Source: Tretioscincus oriximinensis
Taxonomy: Eukaryota > Chordata > Lepidosauria > Squamata > Gymnophthalmidae
Direction: 5' to 3'
Assembly (NCBI GenBank): GCA_022410635.1
Contig: JAJVDF010000015.1
Location: 3,316,936-3,380,935 of the forward strand
Length of the DNA stretch: 64,000 nucleotides
Position 1 is the first letter of the stretch, and each line of letters opens with the position of its first letter. A model generated the notes under the pieces. The model searched no databases, was not told the DNA's origin, and saw nothing but the letters and a program-made list of their open reading frames with translations. A program made the translations under genes and the position numbers. Below, one piece after another: positions 43,077 through 55,507 of this stretch.

Positions 43077-46042
43077 TCATCACATCCCTTAAGGATAAGG
43101 AGGGCCATCCCTCTTTCACCCCTTCTAAAATTCCTGACATTTTTACCTCTTTTTATCGGGACCTTTACTCGAATCCTTCCCCTTTCTCTTCGTCCCTGGA
43201 GGATTATATCTCATGAGTCTCTCTTCCTCAGTTGACGGAAGATGAAAAATCTATTCCAAATGCTGAAATCTCATCACAAGAAATCCTACAAGCCACAAAG
43301 AATTTGTAGCCTAATAAAGCCCCTGGTCCTGACGGATTCTCCAGTAATTTCTATAAGGCTTTTAAAACTCAGATTTTTCCTGATCTGACATCTTTCTACA
43401 ATTTTGTTCTTAACTCTCACTCCTTTCCTGAAACCTGGCAGCATTCCTTATTAACTACTTGGTTGAAAAAAGATAANCCGGCAGATCTGGTCACATCCTA
43501 TCATTCCATTTCTCTCCTGAACATTGACTTTAAAATGTTATCATCCATCATGCTTCACAGAATTAATACATTTATTCCCAGACTGATTGGGCCGGAAAAA
43601 CACAGGTTTATCCCCGGTTGCTCTGTGTACAACCCTATCTGTCTTGTCCTTAATACCATTTCCCATACCAGAAGGCACCAGAGGCCCCTCACTATTGTCT
43701 CATTCGAGATTTTTAAAGCCTTCGACCAAGTTAACCATCAGTTTCTACATTCGGTGCTTGNCCATATGAACTTTGGTACTAAATTTCAACAATATGTTAC
43801 TAAAATGTATAGTTCCCCATTTTCACAAATCTGGGTCAACAATATTCAGACTCATGGGTCAGACTCATTCAGATTATTCCAGAGTACCAGGCAAGGCTGT
43901 CCTCTATCCCCTCTTTTATTTGCTCTGTTGATTGAAGTTCTTGCTTCTTATCTACGTAATAATCCATCTATCCAGTTACCAATTGCCATCATACAACTCC
44001 AAATTCCTTCTCTATGCTGATGACCTTTTAACTGTTCCCGACCCTTTAATTTCCCTTCCGACCCTCAAGACAGCATTAGATCCTTTTCAATTGCAAAGAC
44101 TAAAGCACTCTGTCTAAACACACCCCACCCCACCCCAGCCATTCAACACCAAATTCAATCCCGATTTGAAATCTCTCTTCGATTTTAAAAAATAAAAGTT
44201 CTCAGGATTTGGCTTCCTAAAAACTTAAACAAGGTGATAGCTATAAATTACTCTATTTGGTGCAAAGCTAGCGTACTCATCTCTAAATGGAAGAATAAAG
44301 ACCTACTCTCTCCTACTGGATGCCTGGACGCTATTAAAATGAAAATTCTTCCCATGCTGACCTACCTTTTTCGTACTCTACCTTTTTATATACCTGTTTC
44401 TACAATGAAATCTTGGAAGCCATCTCTTGACAAAATGATTTTTCAAAAAAAGAAACCCAGAATTCCCAAGTCATTACTGTCCAGACCTTCCCCCTTGGGG
44501 GGCTGGGGTTACACATCACTCTCACTACTCTTGGATTTATGGCAACTTTCACACCTCCTACTTGCATTCTCCCCGCAACCGCCCACTTCAGCCCTCATTG
44601 AACTCCATGAACTCTCTTCTATACCTCATTTGCTTTTCCCATTAAACAAGAAACTGTTCAGCCACGACCCCTTTGTGTCAAACCCTATGTTCTCCTGCTC
44701 TCTTGAAGTGTGGAAATGAAGGCAACATTCTTTAGCTCCTCCTCCCTCTCCATTAACTCCTCTTTCCCACATCCCAAATGTTCCTAAGTCTATCCCCCTC
44801 TTCTCTTGGACAAAATTGAAACAACCTGGATTCTGGTCCCTTTGTGACTTTTATTCTTCCAACTTCTCTGATCTCTCCTTACATTTTATCAGTTCTACTA
44901 TGGGTCTTAAACTCCAAGTGGCTGCTTCCCATTATGCTCCGAAATTTTGTTCGTTGGTTACATACCTCACTGGTCAGCACCAGGGATCTCACACTATTGA
45001 AACAGCTTCTCNATTCTGACATGTTAAACTGTAAAGGTCTTTCGGCAAAGGTCTTCCAATTGTTGCTGAATATCCAACCTCCAGTCACCAGCTTTCGCTC
45101 TTTCTGGGCTCAGGGGTGTGGACTCACTTTTGAACAAGATGACTGGCAATGTACCTTCTCCAATTTATACCAATCTCATATCTCCCAAGCCAATAGGGAG
45201 CTCTCATACAAGATAATTTATAAATGGTATACTACTCCCACCCGCCTACATATCATTGACAATACTCGTAGCCTGAGATGCTGGAATTCATGTGGTGAAC
45301 TTGGTTCCTATCTTCATATGTGGTGGTCTAGCCCTTTGTATGTGGTGATACTGTCCAATCTACCATCAGGAAAATTACACATTCAGATCTCATCCTTAAC
45401 CCCTCTCTTGTCTTTCTTTTCTATATCAAGGACACTGTACTAACCTCTTTGCTCTACAAATTGGTTTTCTCTCTTTTAAAAACTGCAAAGTTTGAGCTTG
45501 CAAAAAACTGGAGATACCCTTCTCAGCTTTCTAGGAAGGGTTGGCTGGACAGGACCTGGTCGCATTTACTCATGGAACTAATCCATACTCAAAAGAAATG
45601 TTTGCTGGGTGATCCGGACTATACTCTGTTAATAAATGGATTCCATTAATCCGTGCTAGTTCCACCGATGTTTCACTATTTCCTACTGATTCACCCTATA
45701 AGCTTTTCCTCCATAATAGGCTGAGCCAGCGTTTCCCCTTACTACCAAATTTCTCGTCTCCTTCTTAGGACGACGCCTAATTTTCACATACACTGTTAAT
45801 GTTTATATTATTACATCAACATGTTTATGATCATTTTGTTAAGGCTGATTACTATTCATTAGGATATCTATGTACTCTATTAATCTCTGTATTGTATATG
45901 TACCTCTTATCCCTCCCCCTTCCCCTTGATGGAACAAGGTACTTCTGATGTTATTGTACTGTTTATGCCTTTTTCTTTTCACTTTTGACAATTGTACACT
46001 ATTGCTTGCTTATTCAATAAACTTTATTTTTTTTNAAAAAAA
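43077..46042 (+). mobile_element. L1-clade LINE, 5'-truncated and decayed
   Basis: Plus-strand frames give NKAPGPDGFSSNFYKAF (about 43312 on), IFKAFDQVNHQFL (43705 on), RQGCPLSPLLFALLIEVLA (43890 on) and, one frame over, LLYADDLLTV (YADD at 44013-44024), the RT catalytic core in L1/Tx1 order. Further on are SRPSPLGGWGYTSL and a C-terminal CWNSCGELGSYLHMWW (45280-45327), the zinc-finger-like motif of L1 ORF2. Several frameshifts and stops. The 3' UTR ends 'ttcaataaactttatt' plus an A tail with one N at 46027-46042. Starts just before the RT, so ORF1 and the endonuclease are missing. Confidence 0.93.
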
Positions 46043-46255
46043 GAGCATAAAAGGAACCCATCTAGTCCAGCATTCTGTCTCACACAGAGGCCCACCAATT
46101 GTACCTGGGCAGTCTGAACAGAAGAAGGCAAAATCTTCACCTGCAAATGGTATTTCACAAGTACTACCTGTAGCTAATAGCTATTTATACCCTTGGTTTC
46201 ATCCTAGTAGCTATTTATAACGTTGGTGTCCATAAACTTATCTAACCCTCAAGTT
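46043..46255 (-). mobile_element. CR1 3' end, (TTCTTATG) subfamily
   Basis: 'gcataaaaggaacccatctagtccagcattctg', 'cagaggcccaccaattgtacctgggcagtctgaacag', then a shortened 3' region to 'tgtccataaacttatctaaccc'. It directly follows the L1 A tail. Confidence 0.85.
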
Positions 46256-47639
46256 TGTTGGGCAATGCCAACAATTAGTTGATATACCCCTAATCATGTG
46301 GGACAAATTAGCAGGTGTTTTATACCACCTATGCAACATTTTCAACCTCAATTTTTTCACTCTTTCATTTTTGTATATTTTGATTTCATGCAATTGATTC
46401 TCATTGTTCTAACACTTGGATATCACAGTTCCACACTTGCCCTAAAGGTCTACCTATATCAGCTGTCCTATTTTTTAAAGCTTTGTAAGTGTATCCAGAC
46501 ACTCCTTTCTCCCCTTTCTGTGGACAGAAGCGAAGGGACAGTTTCTCCCGTTTTCTCCTGCCACAGGGCAAGGACAAAGAGGGACAGGGAGGAAGCAGAA
46601 GCTCAACATGGGGGTTCATAAGGTCCAGTGTGTATGCGACCTTTAGCTCATTAAAAAAACAATCTATGCGCAGCGCATAAAATGATGAAAAGCATCACAA
46701 AGATAATTATAAAATCAATGCAGAAAGAGGGAGAAAAATTAGCATCACCATAAAACACATCATTCAAATGCTTCTTTATTGCCTTTTTTAAAACAAACAG
46801 AAGTTGCAAAAATACCAGAACACCCCTAGATATATAAACTCCCTCATTGGACATCATCCAGGCCCTGCCATAGTCTTCGCTAGCATTTAAACTGCAGTTT
46901 CCTGGTATTCTGGGATACAATCTGGAATAGGTCCCAGTGAAGAAAGAGCTTAATTTACACAATCGGTATTTTAGGTAGACACGCAAAATACTTTTTTTTC
47001 ATAGCTTTGATCTAAAATTATGCCTCTCATCTTTCACTGACCAATCAACATTCATGTCCTCTGAATCTATAATCACCTTTCCACAGGGAATATATTTTGC
47101 TTGCCAAGGCAAAGAGGCCAAAATGCCTTTTATATCAGTAGGATGCAAGTATTTGCTGGAACAGATGGCCAAGATAATGTGTGGCTATATGTGGAAGAAT
47201 GGTAATGGCAGGTGGGTTGTTTTGCTGCAAGATGCAGGCTGTAGGTGTGCCTGCCATGAAGGAAGATAAAAAGAGCATCTGGATAGGAGGAGCACAATGC
47301 CCTTGGGAACTAAATGGGCTCAAGCTTTGTATCCAACTGTTAACCCAGACATGCTTTGGAAATGAATTGTCATTTCTGGGCCATTTATCCTTCAGAGGAG
47401 TTAGTTGTAGGATTTAGGAACACATGCCCTTTAATTTCTGTTTTTATGTTTCCTGATTCAAGGGATGATTAAAGTGCTAACTTTTTAACATGTATCGGTA
47501 GCTGTGATTGCCACTTTCCCAAGACCTACAGAAGTCCAGTGACTTTACTAAAGACACATCATGTAAATGAGGAGAAAGTAAACACAGGATAGAACATCAG
47601 TAGCTCGTAAACCGCCTTCTCCTATATCAACCTGCCTGT
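46256..47639. other. No gene seen
   Basis: 46490-46620 is locally GC-richer; open frames of about 70-110 codons on both strands show no domain. 46651-46986 is open on the minus strand without recognisable content. Confidence 0.5.
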
Positions 47640-47975
47640 GCCTTAAGATCTGCTGGGGAGGTCCTACTTGTTGCACCATTCCTTTCAACAGCAAATGGAG
47701 TGGGGACCCAGGGTAGGGCCTTCTCAGGGGTTGCCCAGTCTATGGAATAGTCTCCCCCTCGAGGTGTTTCAGTCAACATTGTTGTATTGTTTTAGAAGAT
47801 CTTTGAAAATGCACCAATTTTATCTGGTCTTTGGCTGAAGAAATGTCATTTTTGTCCCCACTATTAGATATTGTTTTATACTGTTTTAATTTGTTAATTT
47901 TATATTGATGTTTTACTGCTCGCTGTCCTGAGACCTTCGGGTATGGGGCGGGGTATAAATAAAGTAGCCATATGT
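47640..47975 (+). mobile_element. L2-like LINE 3' end with C-terminal coding remnant
   Basis: Plus strand: 'cccagtctatggaatagtctccc' encodes a degraded LWNSLP-like block, followed by a stretch matching the minus-strand frame at 16580 (F-RRSLKxHxF-type). The 3' UTR is 'ttaattttatattgatgttttac..gtcctgagaccttcgggtatggggcggggtataaataaa'. The best plus-oriented copy of this family here. Confidence 0.8.
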
Positions 47976-48221
47976 AGACCCAGTGAAATTCATTTACCAG
48001 GCTATCTGGAACCCCCTGCTATTATTTCTCTCACAGAAAAATCCAGTTCATACATCTGCTCCAGAAATTAGGAAAATGTTACTAGTTCAGTGGGCAATTG
48101 GTGTTATAGTACCTCTAACAGCTTTACCTGTGTTTATGGTTTGATTGGAATTGTGTTTGATTACTATTTGTTATTACTATTTTCTATGAAGAGTAACTGC
48201 TGTCAGAAACCACTGTCTAAT
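47976..48221. other. No feature seen
   Basis: Anonymous spacer. Confidence 0.5.
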
Positions 48222-48465
48222 CACTAGAAGAATCGGTTTTTATACCCTGCTTTTCTCAACCCAAAGGGAATCAAAGCGGCTTCCATAACCTTCTGTGTTG
48301 TCTTCACAACAGACACCTTGTGAAATAAATGAGGCTGAGGGAGCTTTAGAGAACTGTGACTAGACCAAAGTTATCCTCTGATTTTTGTGGAGAAGTGCAG
48401 AATCGAACCAGGAGGCTGCCAGATAAGAGTCTGACATCTAACCTCTACCCCAGACTGGATTTCAA
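48222..48465 (-). mobile_element. tRNA-headed SINE, family B with (TTC)-type tail
   Basis: On the minus strand: head 'ggggtagaggttagatgtcagactc', B-box-like 'ggttcgattctgc', body 'ggtctagtcacagttctctaaagctccctcagcc..aaggtgtctgttgtgaag', tail 'aagccgctttgattccc..gagaaaagcagggtataaaaacc'. The body matches 11650-11905 but the 3' tail is the family A kind. Confidence 0.85.
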
Positions 48466-49082
48466 CTTGTCCCAAAGTGAAACAGCTCTCATCAACAAGT
48501 ACCAATCTGAGCACATGGTGACATAATGTTTAAAAAGTTGATAGAGAAATAATATTTTTAAAAAATAAGCTTAAGACTAGCAAAGTATTTACTACTTAGG
48601 TTCAATCTCTATAATGGTTCAGTCTCCATAATGAAGGTATTAAGAAAGAAAAATCATTACAGGAAACAAATGTACTAAAATCTGTATCTCTTGAAATACT
48701 TATACTTCCTAAATCTACTGCAAATAGGCTTACAAAATATATATTCTGCCCTTGATAAACTACAAATATATATAGAACATCTGAGTCCTTTTTAGACAAT
48801 AGCAAATATCCTTCCATTTCAGCATACAATATTTATCCTTTTAAAACTTCTCTTTAGAGGTAAATCACCATAAAATCTGCTTAAAGAAAGCCTAGTTATA
48901 AATCCATCCAAAACAGGATAAAGTCCCAAAACAGGGACTAAATCAGTGTTCATTTTATGAAAAATAAAGAGAAAAATAATGTGTCAACAAAATATATTTT
49001 CCATTCCTCCAAGTTTACCTTCACTTTGAGGAAACAACCATTGTCTCAAGAGCCCTTTCTGCACTGGGCTTTTCTCAAGATT
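48466..49082. other. No gene seen
   Basis: AT-rich anonymous DNA. Confidence 0.55.
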
Positions 49083-49205
49083 ATATTCCAGAGAAAGAGA
49101 AGGAGGAAAAGAAGGAAGAAAAGAAGGAGGAAAAGAAGGAGAAAAAGCAGAAGCAGAAGATGAAACAGAAGATGAAGCAGAAGCAGAAGCCGATGATGAT
49201 GATCT
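49083..49205. repeat. Purine-rich repeat grading into (GCAGAA)n and (GAT)n
   Basis: GAA/GGA units, then 'cagaagcagaagatgaaacag', then 'gatgatgatgat'. Confidence 0.9.
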
Positions 49206-49982
49206 GAGACAGGATAAGTAACGATCCCATTTGCCTAAACTGAAAATGTGGTAACCCTATTCTATACTGATTTTATTAATAATCTTCCTTCTCTTTTTGA
49301 TAAACACCATTGTGTTATAGGAGCTTTTTTCTCCTCGTTGCCTTCAGCTATGCATATTGTGTTTCACTTTGCTTCCTTAAATCTTTTATATATTTCTGTT
49401 TCCCAGTGCCATTATTGATTAAAATAAACAGATAATAAACGCTGACAAATAATTCTGTTTTGCTCAAGTACTCCATTTTCTTTCCCAAGGTTTTATATGG
49501 TATTGCTAAGCAATGTGAATGCCAAGGACCAGGGATTATTAAAAACAGTCTTGCTTTATGTGATGTAAGCACTCCTTAAATCACTTTGTTGGGAGCAACT
49601 ATAATAATGCACTTGACAAATTGTTTCTGTAGGCCAAGGTCCCTATTGCCTAATATGTAGATATAAGAATATTTTCAAGGCAAATAAAGAATTGATAGTG
49701 CTGTAAAACACCACCCTTTGGGTGACAAGGATCACTACTACATTTGCTGTCTAAAGGGACACAGGCTGCATCCAACCAGGATGGATATCCGAGAATTATT
49801 CTGGCAATATGTTGGGATTGCCACCCACGTTTGTCACATAACATAGCATAGCCTTGGTAGATTGGAGTAAAATCTCACAATAATGTTATTGCAGGAAAAT
49901 CAACTTCCAATACAATGGGCCAACTTTTCTGGACCTTGCTTGCATGATCTGCTATCTTGAGAATAAATAGAGTTATTGAAAA
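49206..49982. other. No gene seen
   Basis: Anonymous sequence. Confidence 0.55.
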
Positions 49983-50095
49983 TAAGTAGACATGTGTACG
50001 AAAGTTTATGCCACCTAATTTTGGACTGTTAGTCTCTAGTTTTACTCGCCCCTTGCTGGACTTTCTACTAGACTAACATGGCTATTTCTCTGAAA
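49983..50095. mobile_element. Half copy of the palindromic MITE
   Basis: 'gtagacatgtgtacgaaagtttatgccacc' through 'ggactttctactagactaacatggctatttctctgaaa'. The end is the reverse complement of the left end of 36393-36592. Confidence 0.75.
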
Positions 50096-50407
50096 TTGAC
50101 TATCTTAAGAATGGACACCATGTGTGTGAGGGACTAAAAATGATAGTCATATATGTACAAATGATACCAGTTGTGCCAGGCTGTGTATTTAGGGTATTTT
50201 ATGCTCAAATGTACATGAATAAGCAGGAGCAAGCATATAGATAAGTAAGTGACGAACTTGCCAAGATAACATACAATTATGCCAGAAGTTACTGTATTTT
50301 ATTTTGAAATATTGCTAAATAGTGGATTAAGCTGCTAACAACTGGAAGTACCCAAAAATCACAATTCCCCTAATGGAACGTATTAACAGCCAACTCCAAT
50401 ATTGATC
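50096..50407. other. No gene seen
   Basis: Anonymous sequence. Confidence 0.5.
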
Positions 50408-50832
50408 ATTCACTAAATTTGCTTTATCACACAACACTAGGACCAGGGGACATTCCTTCAAGTTGATGGGCATAAGAGTGAGGACAAGAGAAAGTATTTT
50501 TTCAGCCAGAGGCTCATTGGCCTTTGGAATTTACTTCCAGAAGAGGTAGTAGTAGCTAGCAGCTTGGATAGCTTTAAGGTAGGATTAGACAGGTGCATGG
50601 AAGCCAAGGGTATAAACAGCTACTAGGATGGATGTCTTGATGTTGCCTCTGAGATGGAGCAACAGGCAGGATTCTTAAAATGCATTTGTAAGGTGTCAAG
50701 AACAGGTGAAGATTTTGCCTTCTTCTGTTCCAGACTGCCCAGGTGCAACTGGTGGGCCTCTGTGTGAGACAGAATGCTGGACTAGATGGACTGTAGCCTG
50801 ATTCAGCAGGGCTCCTCTTATGTTCTAATTTC
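50408..50832 (+). mobile_element. CR1 LINE 3' end
   Basis: 'ttgctttatcacacaacactaggaccagg', 'cattggcctttggaatttacttccagaagagg' (the LWNLLPEE block), then the 3' region to 'tcctcttatgttct'. 5'-truncated. Confidence 0.92.
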
Positions 50833-51649
50833 TAGGATATATTCAATACATGTACTAATTGAAGCTCAATTAGTTCACAGGACATACTGCATAATTTTGA
50901 ACCCTGTTTTAGAAATTCCTCTAATTCATTCTTATTTTGTATCCTTCCCCATTTTGTAACATTCCTGTTTCTCCTTGCAGGAATGGCACCAATTTTACAC
51001 ATTTAGATGGGTGTCTTCAACATAGTGATAAGTAGGTGGAATTTTGACCTGAGACAGAAGGAGGAAAAACCTGACAAAGCTACAACCCCGTTAAGGATGT
51101 CCCACCCTGCTTCCCTTTCCAGGCTTATGCCACTTCTACCACAACACGAAAGGCCTCAGTTTCCCTTTCCTACCTGGCACCTCCTCCACTGTGTCCTCAT
51201 ATACCTACCTCATCCCCCCTTCCTCTCCCCAGGCTGACCTACCCCCCATCTCTCAACCCCCCTTTCCCTTCCTAGGCTGATCTGGCCCTGCACCGTTTTC
51301 AGTGCTGACCCCATCATGGGTTCCGGCTCCTATTGGGCTGGTGGAAAACACGGTCTGCCATGCTGTCACCTCCTGGGACCCTCACATCAATAATACACAG
51401 GCCGTTCCTGCTTCCATTTTCCATCTTTCTCTATTTTTACTTTTCTCCTATTCTTGTTTTTAAAAAATATAAAACCATTTTGAAAAAATATGTAGCGGAT
51501 GACAGAGAGAGAAGGCTGGCAAGAAGGTGTGTTCCCTCTTTACCCACTTGCATCCACAAATAGATTACCACAGTTAATTCCTAGTTAAATGAGTATTGCC
51601 ATGTCCAGGAGCAAAATGAATAACATTACATTATACTCATAAGTTCTGT
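50833..51649. other. No gene seen
   Basis: 51060-51420 is C/T-rich and GC-richer than neighbours; its 76-codon frames show no domain. Confidence 0.5.
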
Positions 51650-51771
51650 GTTTGCTTTCCATCATTTTTATATCCCACTTTTCTCCCCTGAAGGGATTCA
51701 AAGCTGCTTACAAGCTAGTTTTTGCCCGAAGGCTTACATTCTATCTTCCCCATCACACTGAATCGCTTGAC
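51650..51771 (-). mobile_element. SINE family A 3' fragment
   Basis: 'tatatcccacttttctcccctgaagggattcaaagctgcttacaagc' then 'gcccgaaggcttacattctatcttcccc'. Confidence 0.8.
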
Positions 51772-51882
51772 TATCCACATGCCAGTATAGACTATGGCAG
51801 ACCACATTCAGGGTTTACACTAGCATGTGGATGGCAGGCTCCTATTCGAGGTATAGCCCAGGATAAGGCTCCGTGTTGACAT
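51772..51882. mobile_element. Foldback element Y, copy 2, truncated
   Basis: 'tccacatgccagtatagactatggc' is followed by 'acactagcatgtggatggcaggctcctattcgaggtatagcccaggataaggc', which are the arm sequences of 28695-28846 with part of one arm lost. It sits at the truncated end of a SINE. Confidence 0.7.
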
Positions 51883-53811
51883 GGCCCAAGATGATCAATC
51901 TACTTGCGATTGCTCCCTTTCAAACCAGGTTCAGTTCAAACCATTTGGTTCACTATAACATACTTTGGCTTGAGTTAAAACTGAATGGCAACAGGGTGAT
52001 TGATCTGGGTCACAAGTAAACACTGCAGTCTGCTGAGAATCACAAACCGAAGTCACCAGTTTGGCACATATCTAGGTTAAACTGAATAGCAAAAGATGCT
52101 GAAATGTTAGCCTCATATTCATTTTAAATCGGAGACACAGTTATCTACTTTCATGTACCAACAAAATTTCATCACCAGTGGCTGTGAACTATCATATACC
52201 GCAGGCTTTAAACCAATTTTAGAAATTTGCCCTCAATATATGCATGTATTCAGTAATAAATTCCCCCTCCTTTTACCTTCCCTTTTTGCTATTTCTAGAA
52301 AGCTACCTGCAGCCAAATAGCTGCAGATCAAGCAATTTGCAGAGTTTTGCTCCTGACCTCAATTCCAGCTGCATTAGGGCTTTGAATGATCTGTTGGGAG
52401 AGAATGTCTCTCATCATTGAGATGCATAGTGCACCGTGTGAAAAGACAAGGACAGGTTTCTCCTCTTACATGAGACAGGTGAATAAAAAGCAGGAAGCCA
52501 GAGAGGCCGCAAAAGGAAACAAGGATATCAACGTAGTAACATCAAAGGATATAGCTCTTCAATGGGGACCTTACAATACTTGCAAGCCAGTTTTCTAAAT
52601 AACCACAGCAGAGTATTCTGCACTGACCAGTACGCCAGTTCAGAGAGTGTACTAGAAGTATCCCATCTGCATTCTGATGAAGTTTAAAGCTCTTAGTCCC
52701 CTCCAAATTGCACCCAAGTTGTGCCAACATATTGGGAGGAAAGGAACATATAGAGGGGGGGAAAAGAAGGAAGACAGGAATTAACAGAGGAAATATGTAG
52801 AAGAATAAAAAGAAGAGAGGGAAGAATAATGGATTATGGACACTGATGACTACTTTGGTGGTATATAATTATGAAAAATGACAAAATCTAGCATTTTAAG
52901 AAAAATGAGATCCATTTGAAAGAATAGTCTTCTGCAGCCCATTGTAATTCTTATCTTATTAAAATATGAATTTGAGGAAAGAAAAATAAAGCAAATTAAC
53001 CTTTAACCTTACCTTCCTGATATCTTTTACTCCATCAGAGCCCTGTGTGTTCGTACCTAATTTCAACCTTATAATATTTCACCAATCATTACCTCCTTCC
53101 ACTTGGATCCCTGGTTATCCATCATTTCAGCTGCACTCCCTGTGACTCATGAGCCATTGTACTCCATTCTAGCACTCACAATTACTACAATCAGCTAAAG
53201 ACTAGGCAGTAAGACTCTGCACTTGCATTTTAGGGTACCTGTGTTGAATAAAATCTGATGTAAAGTGTACCCAATAGGTTTCCCATGTTGTTTGGTACCT
53301 AGCTGGTTGAAATAATCTTTATAAAGTTATCAAGTGAATACCGAAATCTGGTGATTTGCAGAAAACATTGCTTAAGAATATGCTTCTAGCTTACTATTTG
53401 TAGGTTGACATTCTTTGAGCATTTTGCTTATTTCTTGACAGTTCACAGGACATACTGTACAATTTCAGTGGTTACTTAGCAACTAATTTATGCAGGATCA
53501 GCCCTACCACGCAGGTCAGGTTCTCTCAGTCTATCATTCACTTGATGCAGTGGCTGGTGCTGATTGGTGTAATTACTATTAATTTAGTTGTTTAATACAC
53601 TTATATATGCCTCTTCCCATGCAATGTAGTTTTTTAAAATAAAAAAGCATTAAAGACATGGGTGAAAACACTGGAAATATTATCAACCATAAAAAGCACA
53701 TTATAAATAGGCTGAGACACAGTTTCTCCTGTATAAGTGAAATCCTATCTTTTTACCTCACGCAGCTTTTAACCCTGTTTTCATTACTGTTCAAGATTGC
53801 AGTGGATTTTA
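51883..53811. other. No gene seen
   Basis: About 1.9 kb, the longest plain stretch in this part; no recognised repeat. Confidence 0.55.
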
Positions 53812-54092
53812 AGAAGAACTGGGTTTTTACACACCGCTTTTCTCATCCAAAGGGACTCAAAGCAGCTTACAAAGTTATTTTTCGCCCGAAGGCTTACATT
53901 CTATCTTCTCCACATGCTTATCTTGTCACTGTTGCAATTTTTGCAGTTCTTGCTTTCAAACAGCAAGGTTGGCTAGACCTGCAGGCCAGTAGAAGGCACT
54001 CACCCCTCTCCATGTCCAACACAGGGCCTCAAAACCCGATTTCTCAGATGAAAGATTGGTACTTAGCCAACTGAGCCATTCATGCCTACAAT
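53812..54092 (-). mobile_element. tRNA-headed SINE, family A, near full length
   Basis: On the minus strand: head 'aggcatgaatggctcagttggctaag', B-box side 'gggttttgaggccctgtgttgg', body, tail 'gtaagctgctttgagtccctttgg...ttcttcttaa'. The 138-codon frame overlapping it is the SINE translated. Confidence 0.9.
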
Positions 54093-54332
54093 AATCTCTA
54101 GTGACTAAATATTGTGCAGTTTACCAAAATTCTAAAGCAAAGATCCTCTGAAGTGACTTATAACTGTCTTATCAGATGGCAGATGTGAGCTACCATATAT
54201 TTGATTGCATCAGGATATTTTGCAAATGTTACCCAGAAGTGCATGTGAACNACCTTTTACACTTGGTACACGACCATGTTCACTTTAGATATGTCCCTTT
54301 GCATGTGCAAGAGAACATAGGGTCCATGTAGC
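54093..54332. other. No feature seen
   Basis: Anonymous spacer with one N. Confidence 0.5.
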
Positions 54333-54478
54333 TGACCATCCAGCTGTTGTTCAGTTGTGTCTGACATTTTGTGACTCTATGGACAACAATACACCATGCC
54401 ACGTTCTCTTCCATTGCCTCCCGAAGTCCATCTGCACTCATGTTTGTTTCTTCTATGATGTTGTCTATCCAGATGGCA
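54333..54478 (-). mobile_element. BovB LINE 3' fragment (or Sauria SINE tail)
   Basis: 'gttgttcagttgtgtctgacattttgtgactctatggac', 'catgccacgttctcttccattgcctcccg' and 'actcatgtttgtttcttctatgatgttgtctatcca' match the well-known BovB 3' end in order, on the minus strand. Strong support for a squamate source. Confidence 0.85.
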
Positions 54479-54690
54479 GCTATTATTTATTTACATTTTC
54501 ATACTGCCCTATACCCAAAGATCTCAGGACGGTAAACAATAAAAAGTCAACAAATTAAACCCAATTAACATTTTAAAACAACAGTATCTGAGGGTAGCGA
54601 AAGGAGAGCCATTTTTTCAGCCAAAGGCCAAGTTAAAGAGATGCGTCTTCAAGCGTTTCCTGAATGCTATGGCATTATTTTGAGAAAAAC
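54479..54690 (-). mobile_element. L2-like LINE 3' end
   Basis: 'ttatttatttacattttcatactgccctatacccaaagatctcaggacgg', 'ttttttcagccaaaggccaagttaaagagatgcgtcttcaagc'. Directly abuts the BovB fragment. Confidence 0.8.
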
Positions 54691-55507
54691 TATCATGGGA
54701 GCTGGCTTTTCCCAAAATAGTAAAAAGTGCTACAAACTACTCATTTAGCAATCCCCTTATAGCCATGCTATTGAAATGCAATACAGGGTGCAGCCTTTGA
54801 CATGGAAGTGCATTTGTATGTGACTGTTCGACTTCAAGATAGAGCTCATTTTTTTCTAGATTGTAATACACCATTCCTTAATTGCCACTGAAAGAGAAAG
54901 TGGGAGTGGGGGACAATTTCCCTACTTTAGAAACCTACTGGGCATTTCACATTTTCTTGCAAAAGACAAGTACAAGGAAATCTGTGAAATGCAGGCCAAG
55001 TTTGCTAAATTAGGAACAATTCATTGCATGTAAATTGTTATTCTAATGAGCAGTTTCTCTGGATTTACGAGTTTTGCCCCGGTGTAATGCAGCTGCATAG
55101 CCTATTTTCCTATGGCATGAGTGATACCTAGAAGATACTTTTCTCCTTGCAACTAGGTAGAAACGTAATCAAATTAACTTTAAGGACGACTCTGAATCTG
55201 GCATTCATAATGCCAAAAAAATATCTGGGCATACACTGGCTGCTAAATCCTAACCCCAAAATTAATGCAGACATTTTAAATAGCATTATAATTTCCAATT
55301 ATGCCACACTGATCTATTTCAGGGACAGCTCAGAAAGGAATTTGTTTTCCAGTTCTTAGTAGCAGTGGCACATCTTAATGAGAATGTAATTTTCCTTCTT
55401 TTCTCTGATTGCTTACATTTCTAATGCTTAAGGGAGTAAATATATTTCCACTGAGTCTAAAACATTTGAGCTATTTACTTATCATCATGCAAAGGGAAGG
55501 GAAATAT
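54691..55507. other. No gene seen
   Basis: Anonymous; a 70-codon frame at 55147-55359 without a domain. Confidence 0.5.
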
